A stretch of 64,000 nucleotides of DNA from positions 310,001-374,000 of the forward strand of contig NZ_JAAIWM010000004.1 in the NCBI RefSeq assembly GCF_011008845.1, written 5' to 3'. The DNA is from Bacillus mesophilus. GTDB lineage: Bacteria > Bacillota > Bacilli > Bacillales > SA4. The notes under the pieces are model-generated. The model had not been told where the DNA came from, did no database searches, and saw only the letters and a program-made list of their open reading frames with translations. Position 1 is the first letter of the stretch. Every line of letters starts with the position of its first letter. A program made the translations under genes and the position numbers. Positions 24,889-35,683 of the stretch are shown piece by piece.

Positions 24889-26862
24889 TCATAGGTTAAT
24901 ATTTTCCTTTGAATAATTAGTAATCCAATTTTCATGTGTCTCATTTTTACCCTTTAAAATCTCTTCTTGTTGCTTCTTATTCTTATAATCATCAATGAAA
25001 TGCTTCAAACCTATGCCAAATAGATTTAATCCTATAATCGTGACGGCGATCATTAAAGACGGAAAGAATGGAATCCACGGTGCCGTTTGTATATCCCTTA
25101 AGGAGTTAGAAAGCAAGGAAGGCCAAGTGAATGTTAAGTTTTCTATCGTCATCCCTACTTGAGGATCCCATTTCAGGTCTTGTGCTAAATAAACCTGAAC
25201 GATTCCAAGTCCACCAAGGAGGACCATAATTCGAGCCATATCACTTATAAAAATATAAACAATTTTTTGATAGATAATTGGAATATAATATCTCGTAATA
25301 ATGTGATACCATTCTGTTCCCATTGATACTGCTGCTACCATGTATTCCGTTTTATTTATTTTTGTAAATTCCTGCCTCATGATCTCACCAATACGTCCTA
25401 TGTCTAAAAAAGCAATTACTAACATTAGAAGAGCATAACGACTGTAAGACTCCTGTAAAGATGGAAGGTTACCAACTAACATTACTAAAATTATTGCTGG
25501 TAAAAAAGAGAGTAGACTGTTAGAAAAACCTAGTAAATTTCGTGTACCCTTATGTACAGCAGCAAAATACCCAAATGGGATGCTAATGATAAACCGTAAA
25601 ACAACTATAAAAAAGAGTTCTGAAAAGGTTTCTCTTGCTCCATGGACAATGATGCTAAACAGATCACGTCCTTCCCGATCTGTTCCAAACCAATACTCAC
25701 TACTAGGTGGAAGTGGAGCTCTTAATAATTTACCATTCTCGTCATAACCAATTCGGAAACCCTCAAGTTTACTGTCAACAAAGGGCATAATTGGCCCCAA
25801 AATTGCCATCATAGCCATCCCCACTAAGATGAATACTCCCAACGCAAAAGAAGGATATTCTTTTATAAAAACCAGGACATTTTTGGTAGCCTTTTTGAAA
25901 GGAAATGTTTTCAAGAAATAATATACGAGTTTAAGGACCTTGAATTTATTTGCATTAGAAATTGTGTCATCAGATAATTCTTGGTCTAGACTAGTTGGAG
26001 CAATGATTAATTTAATCAAATCTGTAACCCATAGACTAATTAATACTAGTACAAGAAACGGTAAAAGTAGCCCTATAATTGTATAAGTATCATTTACCTT
26101 AAGCGATGCAAGTAACTGATACCCTGCACCTTTATAAGAACATAGTCTTTCAATGATTGGTAAACTACTAATAATGATTAACATTAGAGTTTGGCTGTAT
26201 CCAAGAATGGTTGGCCATGCATTCCAGAGCAAATGTTTGAGAATAATAGGCAGTTCTCTCGTCCCTTTAGACATAGCAGTCCTTACATAATCCTTATCCT
26301 TCTCATTTAAAAGAGATTGATAGGTTATATTCGAAATGTAAAAAACGGGTGTAATACTAATGATAAAAAGAGGAAATAACAGGTTAAACAACGTTTCATG
26401 ACCAAATAGGTCTACCTCAATCATTTTCCCTCTGATTAGCAATAGCAATCCATATTGAGCGGCAATCAACAGAAAAAAATCTGGAACCGTACCAAATATT
26501 ATTTGATTAACTTTATGTAGCTTGCTCTGAATCTTTCGGTTCCTAACCATAAAATGAATGATTCCTAGAGGTATTCCAATAATGATACTGATGATATAGG
26601 CAGGAATAATGATCTTCAAACTTCTTGCAATATGTTCAAATACTATTTCATTTACAGGAAGAGAATGTTTAGATACCCCTAGGGATTGCTCGCTAATTAA
26701 AACTCGATAATAATCGAGAACGGCTTGATACATATAACTCCAATCAGTCTTATGTGAAAAATAGATTTGATCTGTCGAGATCATAACTAAATAAACAATA
26801 AAACCAGAAGCGAGAAATAGAAGTATAAAACTCCTCAACATTTTATTCATTAGTAAGAGCAT
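24889..26862 (-). CDS. Fused DppB-DppC-type ABC transporter permease
   Basis: A 657-residue protein that joins the two permease subunits of a peptide/nickel-type ABC importer. Residues 1-300 follow the DppB plan: N-terminal helix, external loop, helices, and coupling loop DYVRTAMSKGTRELPIILKH. Residues 330-640 follow the DppC plan: an N-terminal helix with GPIMPF, PPSSEYWFGTDREGRDLFS, and coupling loop EYMVAAVSMGTEWYHIITRY. Such subunits are normally separate genes. No solute-binding protein or ATPase gene adjoins it, so partners must be encoded elsewhere. ATG 26862 follows AAGGAG by 8 bases. The substrate is unknown. Confidence 0.88.
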   Translation of the reverse strand: MLLLMNKMLRSFILLFLASGFIVYLVMISTDQIYFSHKTDWSYMYQAVLDYYRVLISEQSLGVSKHSLPVNEIVFEHIARSLKIIIPAYIISIIIGIPLGIIHFMVRNRKIQSKLHKVNQIIFGTVPDFFLLIAAQYGLLLLIRGKMIEVDLFGHETLFNLLFPLFIISITPVFYISNITYQSLLNEKDKDYVRTAMSKGTRELPIILKHLLWNAWPTILGYSQTLMLIIISSLPIIERLCSYKGAGYQLLASLKVNDTYTIIGLLLPFLVLVLISLWVTDLIKLIIAPTSLDQELSDDTISNANKFKVLKLVYYFLKTFPFKKATKNVLVFIKEYPSFALGVFILVGMAMMAILGPIMPFVDSKLEGFRIGYDENGKLLRAPLPPSSEYWFGTDREGRDLFSIIVHGARETFSELFFIVVLRFIISIPFGYFAAVHKGTRNLLGFSNSLLSFLPAIILVMLVGNLPSLQESYSRYALLMLVIAFLDIGRIGEIMRQEFTKINKTEYMVAAVSMGTEWYHIITRYYIPIIYQKIVYIFISDMARIMVLLGGLGIVQVYLAQDLKWDPQVGMTIENLTFTWPSLLSNSLRDIQTAPWIPFFPSLMIAVTIIGLNLFGIGLKHFIDDYKNKKQQEEILKGKNETHENWITNYSKENINL

Positions 26863-26996
26863 TTGTTTAACTCCTTAAATTAGAAATATTTGGACATTAG
26901 TTAAAACTTAATATATATCCAAATATTGTAAATGTAAACCACTTATTACCAAATATATCCTTATCCATACTATATTTTTGTACTAATATTTCAACT

Positions 26997-27055
26997 AAAA
27001 AGTGAAGTGATTGTCCTACCTACTTACTGTGGAAAACAATCACTTCACTTTTTTA
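26997..27055. other. Long perfect hairpin in a divergent intergenic region
   Basis: An 18-base perfect stem AAAAAGTGAAGTGATTGT (26997-27014) with ACAATCACTTCACTTTTT (27036-27053) around a 21-base loop. It looks like a terminator but lies between divergent genes, so no annotated transcript ends here. It could terminate an antisense or small RNA, or mark a lost gene. Otherwise 26863-27217 holds only promoter-type sequence. Confidence 0.6.
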
Positions 27056-27217
27056 TATCTTATGGAAAAGTGTATATACCATTTATATCCAATTACAGAG
27101 TAAGAGCTCCTTGTAACATTCATGTAAACAAGCTGTAATGCTATTACTTATTTTTCTTTCATAGAAATAGGACATATAAGAGATTCCAAACTATTAAACC
27201 ATTAGGAGGACTGCACT

Positions 27218-27901
27218 GTGAAAAAACTAATGTTTGCACTAGTATTTTTAGCTACTCTTTTTACGGCTGATTCAGTATTTGCTTATACGGTAGAAAAAGG
27301 GGACACAATGTCAGAAATCGCAAGGGAAAATGGTTTAACATTACAAGAATTAGCAGAAGCTAACCCACAAATTAAAAACCTTGATCTGATTATTGTCGGA
27401 CAAGTTATAAATACAGATATAGATCTTAGCTCTAGTGAAGTAAGAATGCAAAATGAACTTCCAAATGCAACTTCTAATGACAGCTCTAAAGAAAGTCAAA
27501 ATATTGATAATGAGAAAGAAACCAGCTCTAAGAGTCTTAGTCTCTCAGACTATGAAATAGATTTATTGGCAAGAATTGTACGAGCTGAAGCTCAAACTGA
27601 ACCTTTTGAAGGAAAAGTAGCAGTGGCTAATGTAGTCTTAAATCGAGTGGAAAGCCCTAAATTTCCTAACACGATAAAGGGTGTTATCTATCAACGACGA
27701 CAATTTCAACCTGTCGCAAATGGACAAATCAACAAACCAGCAGATCCAGAATCCATTCGAGCAGTTCATGCAGCCCTAACAAATATGAGAAATATTGCAG
27801 GAGATTCACTATTCTTTTATAATCCCACCATTGCAACAAGTCGATGGCTTGATTCTAGAAAGACAGCCGTTGTCATAGGGCAACATGTATTTAAATATTG
27901 A
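27218..27901 (+). CDS. LysM plus SleB-type cell wall hydrolase
   Basis: A 227-residue exported protein: signal peptide ending VFA (about residue 22), one LysM peptidoglycan-binding repeat (YTVEKGDTMSEIARENGLTL to about 66), a Ser/Asn/Glu linker, then a SleB/CwlJ-type hydrolase domain (about 110-227). Domain marks are LARIVRAEAQTEPFEGKVAV with the likely catalytic glutamate, VVLNRVESPKFP, and FFYNPTIATSRWL. Family members are lytic transglycosylases acting on spore cortex or vegetative wall; LysM plus SleB resembles YkvT-like proteins. Start GTG 27218 follows AGGAGG. A paralogue without LysM is at 45395. Confidence 0.88.
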   Translation: MKKLMFALVFLATLFTADSVFAYTVEKGDTMSEIARENGLTLQELAEANPQIKNLDLIIVGQVINTDIDLSSSEVRMQNELPNATSNDSSKESQNIDNEKETSSKSLSLSDYEIDLLARIVRAEAQTEPFEGKVAVANVVLNRVESPKFPNTIKGVIYQRRQFQPVANGQINKPADPESIRAVHAALTNMRNIAGDSLFFYNPTIATSRWLDSRKTAVVIGQHVFKY

Positions 27902-28117
27902 CGTGATTTAAACTAGTTCAATAGTTAAATGAAAAGTATTAAATGGAAAGTTTAAGAATTGAATTGGGTTATTCTTTAACAAGTCTGCTGTATCAGTAAT
28001 TCTAAGCCCCATTCGGAAGTTTTTTTACACCTCTCTTTCACTTCCTCCATTAGCTAGTTTATGATTAATTCGTAGTAGAACGAGATGAAGGTCGCCCTAA
28101 TAAATTTTTAATATATA

Positions 28118-28159
28118 GAATAAGCAGTCCGAATTATATTTAATTTGGACTGCTTATTC
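28118..28159. terminator. Bidirectional terminator-like hairpin
   Basis: GAATAAGCAGTCC/GGACTGCTTATTC stem extended by AATTA/TAATT (28118-28159). It lies between the SleB-like gene (plus) and the 58-residue gene (minus) and can serve both. The 200 bases before it hold nothing recognisable. Confidence 0.7.
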
Positions 28160-28180
28160 TTTCTTATATATCTTAGTGTG

Positions 28181-28357
28181 TTAATAGGTCTTATGCATAT
28201 TAACAAGTTCCTTCATGAGTTCAAGGCCGTTGACCTGGTCCTTCTTATTTTCATAATGAAATAATCTTAGTTCATCTAATGTTAACTCACGATTCAGTGC
28301 ATCCTCTAGGATATTTACTAGTTCTATTTGTGCATTTCCTTTGTTAATTGTATACAT
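28181..28357 (-). CDS. 58-residue small protein
   Basis: A short frame with GGAGATGAG before ATG 28357 and a TAA at 28181. The product (MYTINKGNAQIELVNILEDA at its start, MKELVNMHKTY at its end) is a charged, mostly helical soluble protein; ELTLDELRLFHYENKKD suggests a small helix-turn-helix-like or helical-hairpin fold. Family not recognised. Codon pattern and ribosome site make it a credible gene despite its length. Confidence 0.6.
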   Translation of the reverse strand: MYTINKGNAQIELVNILEDALNRELTLDELRLFHYENKKDQVNGLELMKELVNMHKTY

Positions 28358-28649
28358 CGTCTCATCTCCGTTTTTATACTATTTTTTACCCGTCTATTAT
28401 TCTTATAAACAAGGTAAGTAAGTTAGTTACAATAAAAGTTTTTGCCCTTATACTATAATCATTAAAAGTACATTTCGACTTCTAGGCTCAATGGACATTC
28501 ATCATATTATCCGAGTAGATGTAAGGTTTCATGTTTGAATCAGTGTTGCAAGATACACTTCAAATAACTTGAAGGTCATGCAGTTATATTTGTGTAAGAG
28601 TGTTTGCCTTTCACTTCTCACTGAGTTCTTATACTTTCTTTAGATACCT

Positions 28650-28811
28650 TCATTTTCTAAATACGCTAACAACTAGTGAAACTATAAACAATATGATAAA
28701 AATATAGAAGATAAACTTAGCAATTTCAATTGCTGCACCAGCTATTCCAATAAAACCGAAAAATGCCGCTATAATTGCTACGATAAAAAATATAATTGAC
28801 CATTTTAACAT
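28650..28811 (-). CDS. DUF1328/YtjA-like small membrane protein
   Basis: A 53-residue protein made of two membrane helices: [20 protein letters not shown] followed by a small-residue turn [12 protein letters not shown] and a second helix ending in VFRK. This is the DUF1328 pattern; function unknown, often stress-related. The open frame begins 14 codons earlier, but AAAGG lies between the two starts and the family begins at MLKW, so ATG 28811 is used. Confidence 0.8.
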   Translation of the reverse strand: MLKWSIIFFIVAIIAAFFGFIGIAGAAIEIAKFIFYIFIILFIVSLVVSVFRK

Positions 28812-29011
28812 CAAATACACGCCTTTCTTTCTGTTATATATAACAATACCCATCCATTTGTTAGGTAAACATGTCCAAAACTAACATCAGGTGGCACTGG
28901 CGAAGCAACAATTTACCTAGTTAACCTTAAACCAATCTTTAAAAAAATAATTCTTTTCTTTCCTTATTTAAATTCATCACGATTGTTGTATTCGTTCGCA
29001 GGATAACCCCA

Positions 29012-29047
29012 ATTCAAATGCCCCAAGCTAATTAGCCTGGGGCATTT
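29012..29047 (-). terminator. Terminator of the GGDEF gene
   Basis: AAATGCCCCA/TGGGGCATTT stem (29016-29047) extended by GCTAAT/ATTAGC. Confidence 0.8.
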
Positions 29048-29060
29048 CTCCATGGTTTTG

Positions 29061-30614
29061 TTAATGAACATTATTTAATAAAGGTGTGTATGGTACTACA
29101 CAATTACGTCCATTAGCTTTTGCAAGATAAAGGGCTTGATCTGCTTGTTGTATTAATTCTTGTAAGGAGTAGCTCTCCTTTAAATAGCTAGACGTGGCAA
29201 TCCCAAAGCTAGAGGTAACAAAAATAGGTTGATTATTGACCTTTATATACGAACTCTCAATATTAAAGCGAATTTTATTTGCTGTAATTAAAGCACCTTC
29301 TAATGAAGCCTCTGGGATACAAATGAGAAATTCCTCCCCACCGAATCGACCGAAGATAGTCTTTTCATCTATTGTTCTCTTAACGACATCTACTACATGA
29401 CATAAAACCTTATCACCATTAGCATGTCCATATGTATCATTAACCCTCTTGAAATGATCGATATCAAACATTAAGATGGAGACACTCGATCCCCTATTTA
29501 CATATTCCTCAGACTCTTGAATAAAAAATGAACGGTTATAAATGTTGGTTAAGCCATCAATACTTGCCATTTCCTTTAATTTCGCCTCTAACAACACCCG
29601 ATTGGTAACATTCATAAACGTTATTATTTTTCCGATCTGTACATGTTTTTTATTTAAGACAGGCTGAAACTTTACTTCATGATAGAAAGTTTGGGAATTT
29701 TGAGTAGATTGATAATCTGACTCTATTTCCTTCGTAATTACATTTAGTACGTCTGGTTGCCCTCTAAAGACATCTTTTATAGGCTTACCAATACAGCTAG
29801 GATTTAGCGCTGGTAAGACCTGTTGCATAGATGGATTATAATCGATCAATACATCCTTCATATTAAGAACTAGAACACCTTCCGTTATACTCTCAAAAAC
29901 TCGATCTCTAGCAATGGGAGCAATGTCAAACATCTTAAATGATAGCAAGGCTATACCATGAAAAATAAATGATACACACATTGATACCGGACCAATATCA
30001 ATTCCATTTGGACTTAGACCCATAATATAAAAAACACTTGCAATTATTGGTACAAGTACACCGATCATGAGTAATACTAATTGAATTCTAAACTTGGAGG
30101 ATATGGTCTTAAACTCCATTAATAATACAATGATACTTGCTGCCACTAATCCGTAAAGAAATATAGAATGAACTAGGAACCACGGCCCACCTTCTAGCTG
30201 TGCAACGGGGTACGCGGTATCGCTTCTTAATGAAGTAGACGTGTAGTACAAGTGGTGAAAATCATTTGTTAGTTGCATCGTAATTGTTAGTAATGGTAAA
30301 CCGTAAAGAAACGCAATTACTAAACGGTTCGGTCTTTTCCCTACAAAATCCAGACACATTAAAAAAATAAACACCGGGATAAAAGGAAGTGCCAGGTACT
30401 CCATTTTAACCCAAAACATAATCTGTTCAAGATTACTACTTAATAATTCTTGAGCATATGAAAAAGTGAAAAAAGAAGCCATGAATGTAGCTAAAATATA
30501 GTATTTTCCACCTGGCGAATTCTTGATATTCACAAAAGCATATATACATAATAATAGACTTAAAATGCCACCTAAAACGGTAGCGACCACGTAGACATAT
30601 AGTTCTTGATTCAT
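29061..30614 (-). CDS. Membrane-bound diguanylate cyclase (7TM-PAS-GGDEF)
   Basis: A 517-residue c-di-GMP synthase. Residues 1-220 hold about seven membrane helices of the histidine-kinase N-terminal 7TM type. A PAS domain follows (about 228-340: VFESITEGVLVLNMKDVLID), then a GGDEF domain (about 350-505) starting MASIDGLTNIYNRSFF, with active site GRFGGEEF. The RxxD inhibitory site is absent at the usual place upstream of GGEEF, so product feedback through that site is unlikely. The 7TM part probably senses a small membrane or external ligand; that is family-based. No phosphodiesterase is nearby. Confidence 0.9.
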   Translation of the reverse strand: MNQELYVYVVATVLGGILSLLLCIYAFVNIKNSPGGKYYILATFMASFFTFSYAQELLSSNLEQIMFWVKMEYLALPFIPVFIFLMCLDFVGKRPNRLVIAFLYGLPLLTITMQLTNDFHHLYYTSTSLRSDTAYPVAQLEGGPWFLVHSIFLYGLVAASIIVLLMEFKTISSKFRIQLVLLMIGVLVPIIASVFYIMGLSPNGIDIGPVSMCVSFIFHGIALLSFKMFDIAPIARDRVFESITEGVLVLNMKDVLIDYNPSMQQVLPALNPSCIGKPIKDVFRGQPDVLNVITKEIESDYQSTQNSQTFYHEVKFQPVLNKKHVQIGKIITFMNVTNRVLLEAKLKEMASIDGLTNIYNRSFFIQESEEYVNRGSSVSILMFDIDHFKRVNDTYGHANGDKVLCHVVDVVKRTIDEKTIFGRFGGEEFLICIPEASLEGALITANKIRFNIESSYIKVNNQPIFVTSSFGIATSSYLKESYSLQELIQQADQALYLAKANGRNCVVPYTPLLNNVH

Positions 30615-30728
30615 GATTTATTGTACTCCATAGCATTAGGAAATAGTTTCAACTAATTATATACTAGGCTATTAAATATTTACTAGTAAATTTGGACTAC
30701 GTTTCATAATAATGTTTTTATTTGGAGG

Positions 30729-31033
30729 GTGACACAAAAGGAAAAAGAAGTCACAGACATCATTGAAACAGTTTACAAATAATCTCTTAGCTAAATTTTC
30801 ATAGACTCTTATCAAGAAGGCTTCAAATAAAAAACTCTTTTTCTACAGAGGAGCAAACTTGTGAGATATTAAATGTTCCGTCTAGTTGGCAGCACTACCG
30901 TTACTTTAAACAAATCACCATCTACTTCTTAGTTTTAATAACAATTCCGACTAATTTCACAAACACTCTTCACAGTTTTTGTCCATCTTCAACAGCCAAC
31001 ATGGGTTGCTTCAGAGTTGAAATTCGAAAATAG
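30729..31033 (+). pseudogene. Decayed reading frame(s), unrecognised
   Basis: GGAG and a GTG at 30729 open a frame MTQKEKEVTDIIETVYK that stops at 30780, then resumes as IFIDSYQEGFK after another stop. From 30812 a different frame is open for 73 codons to a TAG at 31031 with no start; it contains FSTEEQTCEILNVPSSW, faintly like helix-turn-helix region 4 of a sigma factor. Stops and frame changes suggest a relic. I cannot identify the parent gene, and chance is possible. Confidence 0.3.
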
Positions 31034-31044
31034 GAGGATGAATC

Positions 31045-31251
31045 ATGCGTTTCTTCTAAGGATTGGTGTGGTAATTCAACAATGTTATTGGAACTACTCT
31101 GATAATTATAATAGCCATTATCGGAAGTGGTGCTACGCATCTTTATTCAAACTGTCGACGATCTTTTTATGCTCCTGTTCTGGGGAACTCTATTTACAGG
31201 TTTAACCGTGATGCAAGCGATCTGCATGAAGCGCAGGATAAAAAGTATTAA
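31045..31251 (+). pseudogene. Decayed small membrane protein gene
   Basis: AGGAGG stands 8 bases before ATG 31045, but the frame reads M-R-F-F-stop-G-L-V-W-stop-F-N-N before continuing open through a membrane-like segment LIIIIAIIGSGA to TAA 31249. Both stops are TAA where TTA (Leu) would keep a hydrophobic segment. The intact ribosome site with early stops suggests recent decay. A 62-codon frame in another register (31017-31205) has no start signals of its own. From 31252 to 31520 I see nothing. Confidence 0.35.
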
Positions 31252-31540
31252 TTTATTTCTCCTTTCCTAAATTCTTCTTAATTAGCATGTAACTATTTCT
31301 TAAAACGTATAAATGAAAAGGTAGTACATATTTTGTAGAGAGGTATGAGATTAAAATCTAAAACCGGTCGAAGCTTTGTACAAAAAGCGTAAATAACCTT
31401 ATATAACAGGTAAAACATTTTCAGTTACACCTACTCTATTATCAATAAAATGCGAGCAATAAAACTATAAAAACATTTTTTTGTGTTTACGAGTAATATT
31501 TCTTTCATTTTGGACAATAGTTTAATATAATGACTACATA

Positions 31541-33811
<2,271 letters not shown>

Positions 33812-33843
33812 TTTTTAAGAAGACTAACTATCCAACTATTTAC

Positions 33844-33885
33844 AAAGGCTTAGAGAATAATCTTATTCTCTAAGCCTTTACTTTG
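33844..33885 (+). terminator. Terminator of katG
   Basis: Perfect 17-base stem AAAGGCTTAGAGAATAA/TTATTCTCTAAGCCTTT (33844-33879). Confidence 0.8.
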
Positions 33886-33980
33886 TTTAAATTGCTCTTA
33901 TTCCCCCAGCCTTTGTTGTTATGCGGCAGAAGCTGGTGCGGAGGTTATTAAGTTTGTAGCTTCACATTAAGCTAGTCAAA

Positions 33981-34011
33981 CTGGGACAATGTACCTGTCC
34001 CTATGTCCCAG
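33981..34011. repeat. REP-like palindrome
   Basis: CTGGGACA (33981-33988) can pair with TGTCCC (33996-34001) or TGTCCCAG (34004-34011). The GGGACAATGTACCTGTCCC motif resembles short palindromic repeats I recall from other Bacillus genomes. Just upstream, 33921-33970 reads CYAAEAGAEVIKFVASH then a stop, possibly the tail of a lost gene. Confidence 0.4.
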
Positions 34012-34102
34012 ATAAAAGATACCAAAGTACGATTTAATAGATTTTTTTGAGCATAATAATACAAAATGATTTAGTTAGTTAATATTAAAAAGGAGTTTAT
34101 TC

Positions 34103-35641
34103 ATGGATCTTATTGAACACGTCATACATTTACAATTATTAAATCAGTTTTGGCTAGTTTTTTTATTCTTAATTCCAGTGGTATTGTTATCTCGGACCTT
34201 AGTGGCGGGAACAAGATATTCTCCTATTTTAATCATCGTTATTTTAGGTTTAGCAATGGGTTACCTTCTTGTCTTAAGTGGAGTTGCGACTCCTGGTCTT
34301 CCCGAATTTCCATTTGTTAATTTGATGGCCAATACGACGATTATTGCCCTTACAGCAACTTTCTTTGTTGGAGGACAGGAATTAAGGAAAATACTAGGAG
34401 ATAAGGAATTAGATGAGGATGATTTCGTTGTACCTTCTACTGAAGAAACAGTACATGGTACTTCAAGATTGCAATTTTTCTTTATCATCCGTTCATTCTT
34501 TCTCTTACTAGGAATTGAAGGAGTTATTCGAATTATTCTAAATACTGGACCTTCAAATATACCCTTCACTTATTATCCACTAATAGCCTATATAGGGATC
34601 ATCGGTTCCATATTGATTATTGACAACAAATCAACCATTAAAAATAAACGCATTTATTTACAAAAAGGTTTCATCGAAATTCTTACACTAGTTGCTATAT
34701 TATTGATTTCTTATCATATTTCAGTATGGATTCGTCCAATAATTTCACTTCCACAAATCTTCTTTGCAATGATGATTGCAGCTGGACTTGGAGCTATTTT
34801 CTATACTTGGAGTTTTGGTTCAACGGTACGTGCCTTATTATTTGCAGGAATACCCATTGTGTTAGCTGGAAATTTTATGGTCGGAGGATCGCGTATTGGA
34901 GAAGCATTCTCCATTGAAGGAATGGATTCTGTTATTTTCTACGGCTTTTTTGGCCAACTGTTTTGGATGTTTGGTGGAATCGCTCTACTTATGTTTTTTG
35001 CAAGAACTGCACATACAAGAAACCTAGCACCAGGAATGGCAGGTTCACTCTCCCACTCCGGTTTAACAGGAGCTTGTACAGCTGGAGACTTTGGAAAAAT
35101 AGCCGCTAATCGTGCACCTATTATGATCAACATTCCTTTCTTTGGTCATATATTTGTATTTTCAATTTTAGCAATCAGTGCTGACCGAGGAAGTTTATGG
35201 ATTGTCCCCTCCTTACTTATAGGTGCTGTAGGTCTTGGATTAACAATTTGGGCACTTAATAACATGAGAAAAGCAAATGGAAATGATAAAAAGGAAGTAA
35301 ATGCTTTAATACAATTTTCTTTTGGCTGGCAAATCTGTGCTGTTTTTGGGGGCTTACTGCTACTCAGCTTAAGTGATATGCCTTTTGATTACACGGCAAT
35401 GGCTCAATCAAGTGCCATTTCTCACTTTGGATTGTTTGCAGCCATACAAGGCGGAATGTTTGGTTCAGATGCAACACTATTAATTCCATTTATTTTCTCT
35501 ATGCCATTTTTAGTACATCCAATCGTGTTCTTTATGTTTGGTAAAGCGATGGAGAATCGTGGTGAGATGCCAGTGAAACCAGTATATACACTTGCCCTCA
35601 TTGGAGTTATTGGGGTCGCTGTTTCTTTATTTATAGTGTAA
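34103..35641 (+). CDS. Large multi-pass membrane protein, unrecognised
   Basis: A 512-residue protein with about fourteen hydrophobic segments and short loops, no signal peptide, and one acidic cytoplasmic-type loop (ELRKILGDKELDEDDF, about residues 92-107). Glycine-rich re-entrant-like stretches (MAGSLSHSGLTGACTAGDFG and SAISHFGLFAAIQGGMFG) in the second half recall the substrate loops of secondary carriers. I cannot assign a family. AAGGAG precedes the ATG. It stands alone between katG and a kinase gene, with a shared terminator. A transport function is likely but the substrate is open. Confidence 0.8.
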   Translation: MDLIEHVIHLQLLNQFWLVFLFLIPVVLLSRTLVAGTRYSPILIIVILGLAMGYLLVLSGVATPGLPEFPFVNLMANTTIIALTATFFVGGQELRKILGDKELDEDDFVVPSTEETVHGTSRLQFFFIIRSFFLLLGIEGVIRIILNTGPSNIPFTYYPLIAYIGIIGSILIIDNKSTIKNKRIYLQKGFIEILTLVAILLISYHISVWIRPIISLPQIFFAMMIAAGLGAIFYTWSFGSTVRALLFAGIPIVLAGNFMVGGSRIGEAFSIEGMDSVIFYGFFGQLFWMFGGIALLMFFARTAHTRNLAPGMAGSLSHSGLTGACTAGDFGKIAANRAPIMINIPFFGHIFVFSILAISADRGSLWIVPSLLIGAVGLGLTIWALNNMRKANGNDKKEVNALIQFSFGWQICAVFGGLLLLSLSDMPFDYTAMAQSSAISHFGLFAAIQGGMFGSDATLLIPFIFSMPFLVHPIVFFMFGKAMENRGEMPVKPVYTLALIGVIGVAVSLFIV

Positions 35642-35647
35642 ATAGAT

Positions 35648-35677
35648 AAAAACGTGTAGTGAAGACTACACGTTTTT
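35648..35677. terminator. Bidirectional terminator
   Basis: Perfect 13-base stem AAAAACGTGTAGT/ACTACACGTTTTT with loop GAAG between convergent genes. Confidence 0.9.
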
Positions 35678-35683
35678 CAATGA

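Noticed and set aside
31017..31205. 62-codon frame overlapping the decayed membrane gene
   Set aside because: Start lacks a ribosome site and the frame is out of register with the AGGAGG/ATG at 31045.
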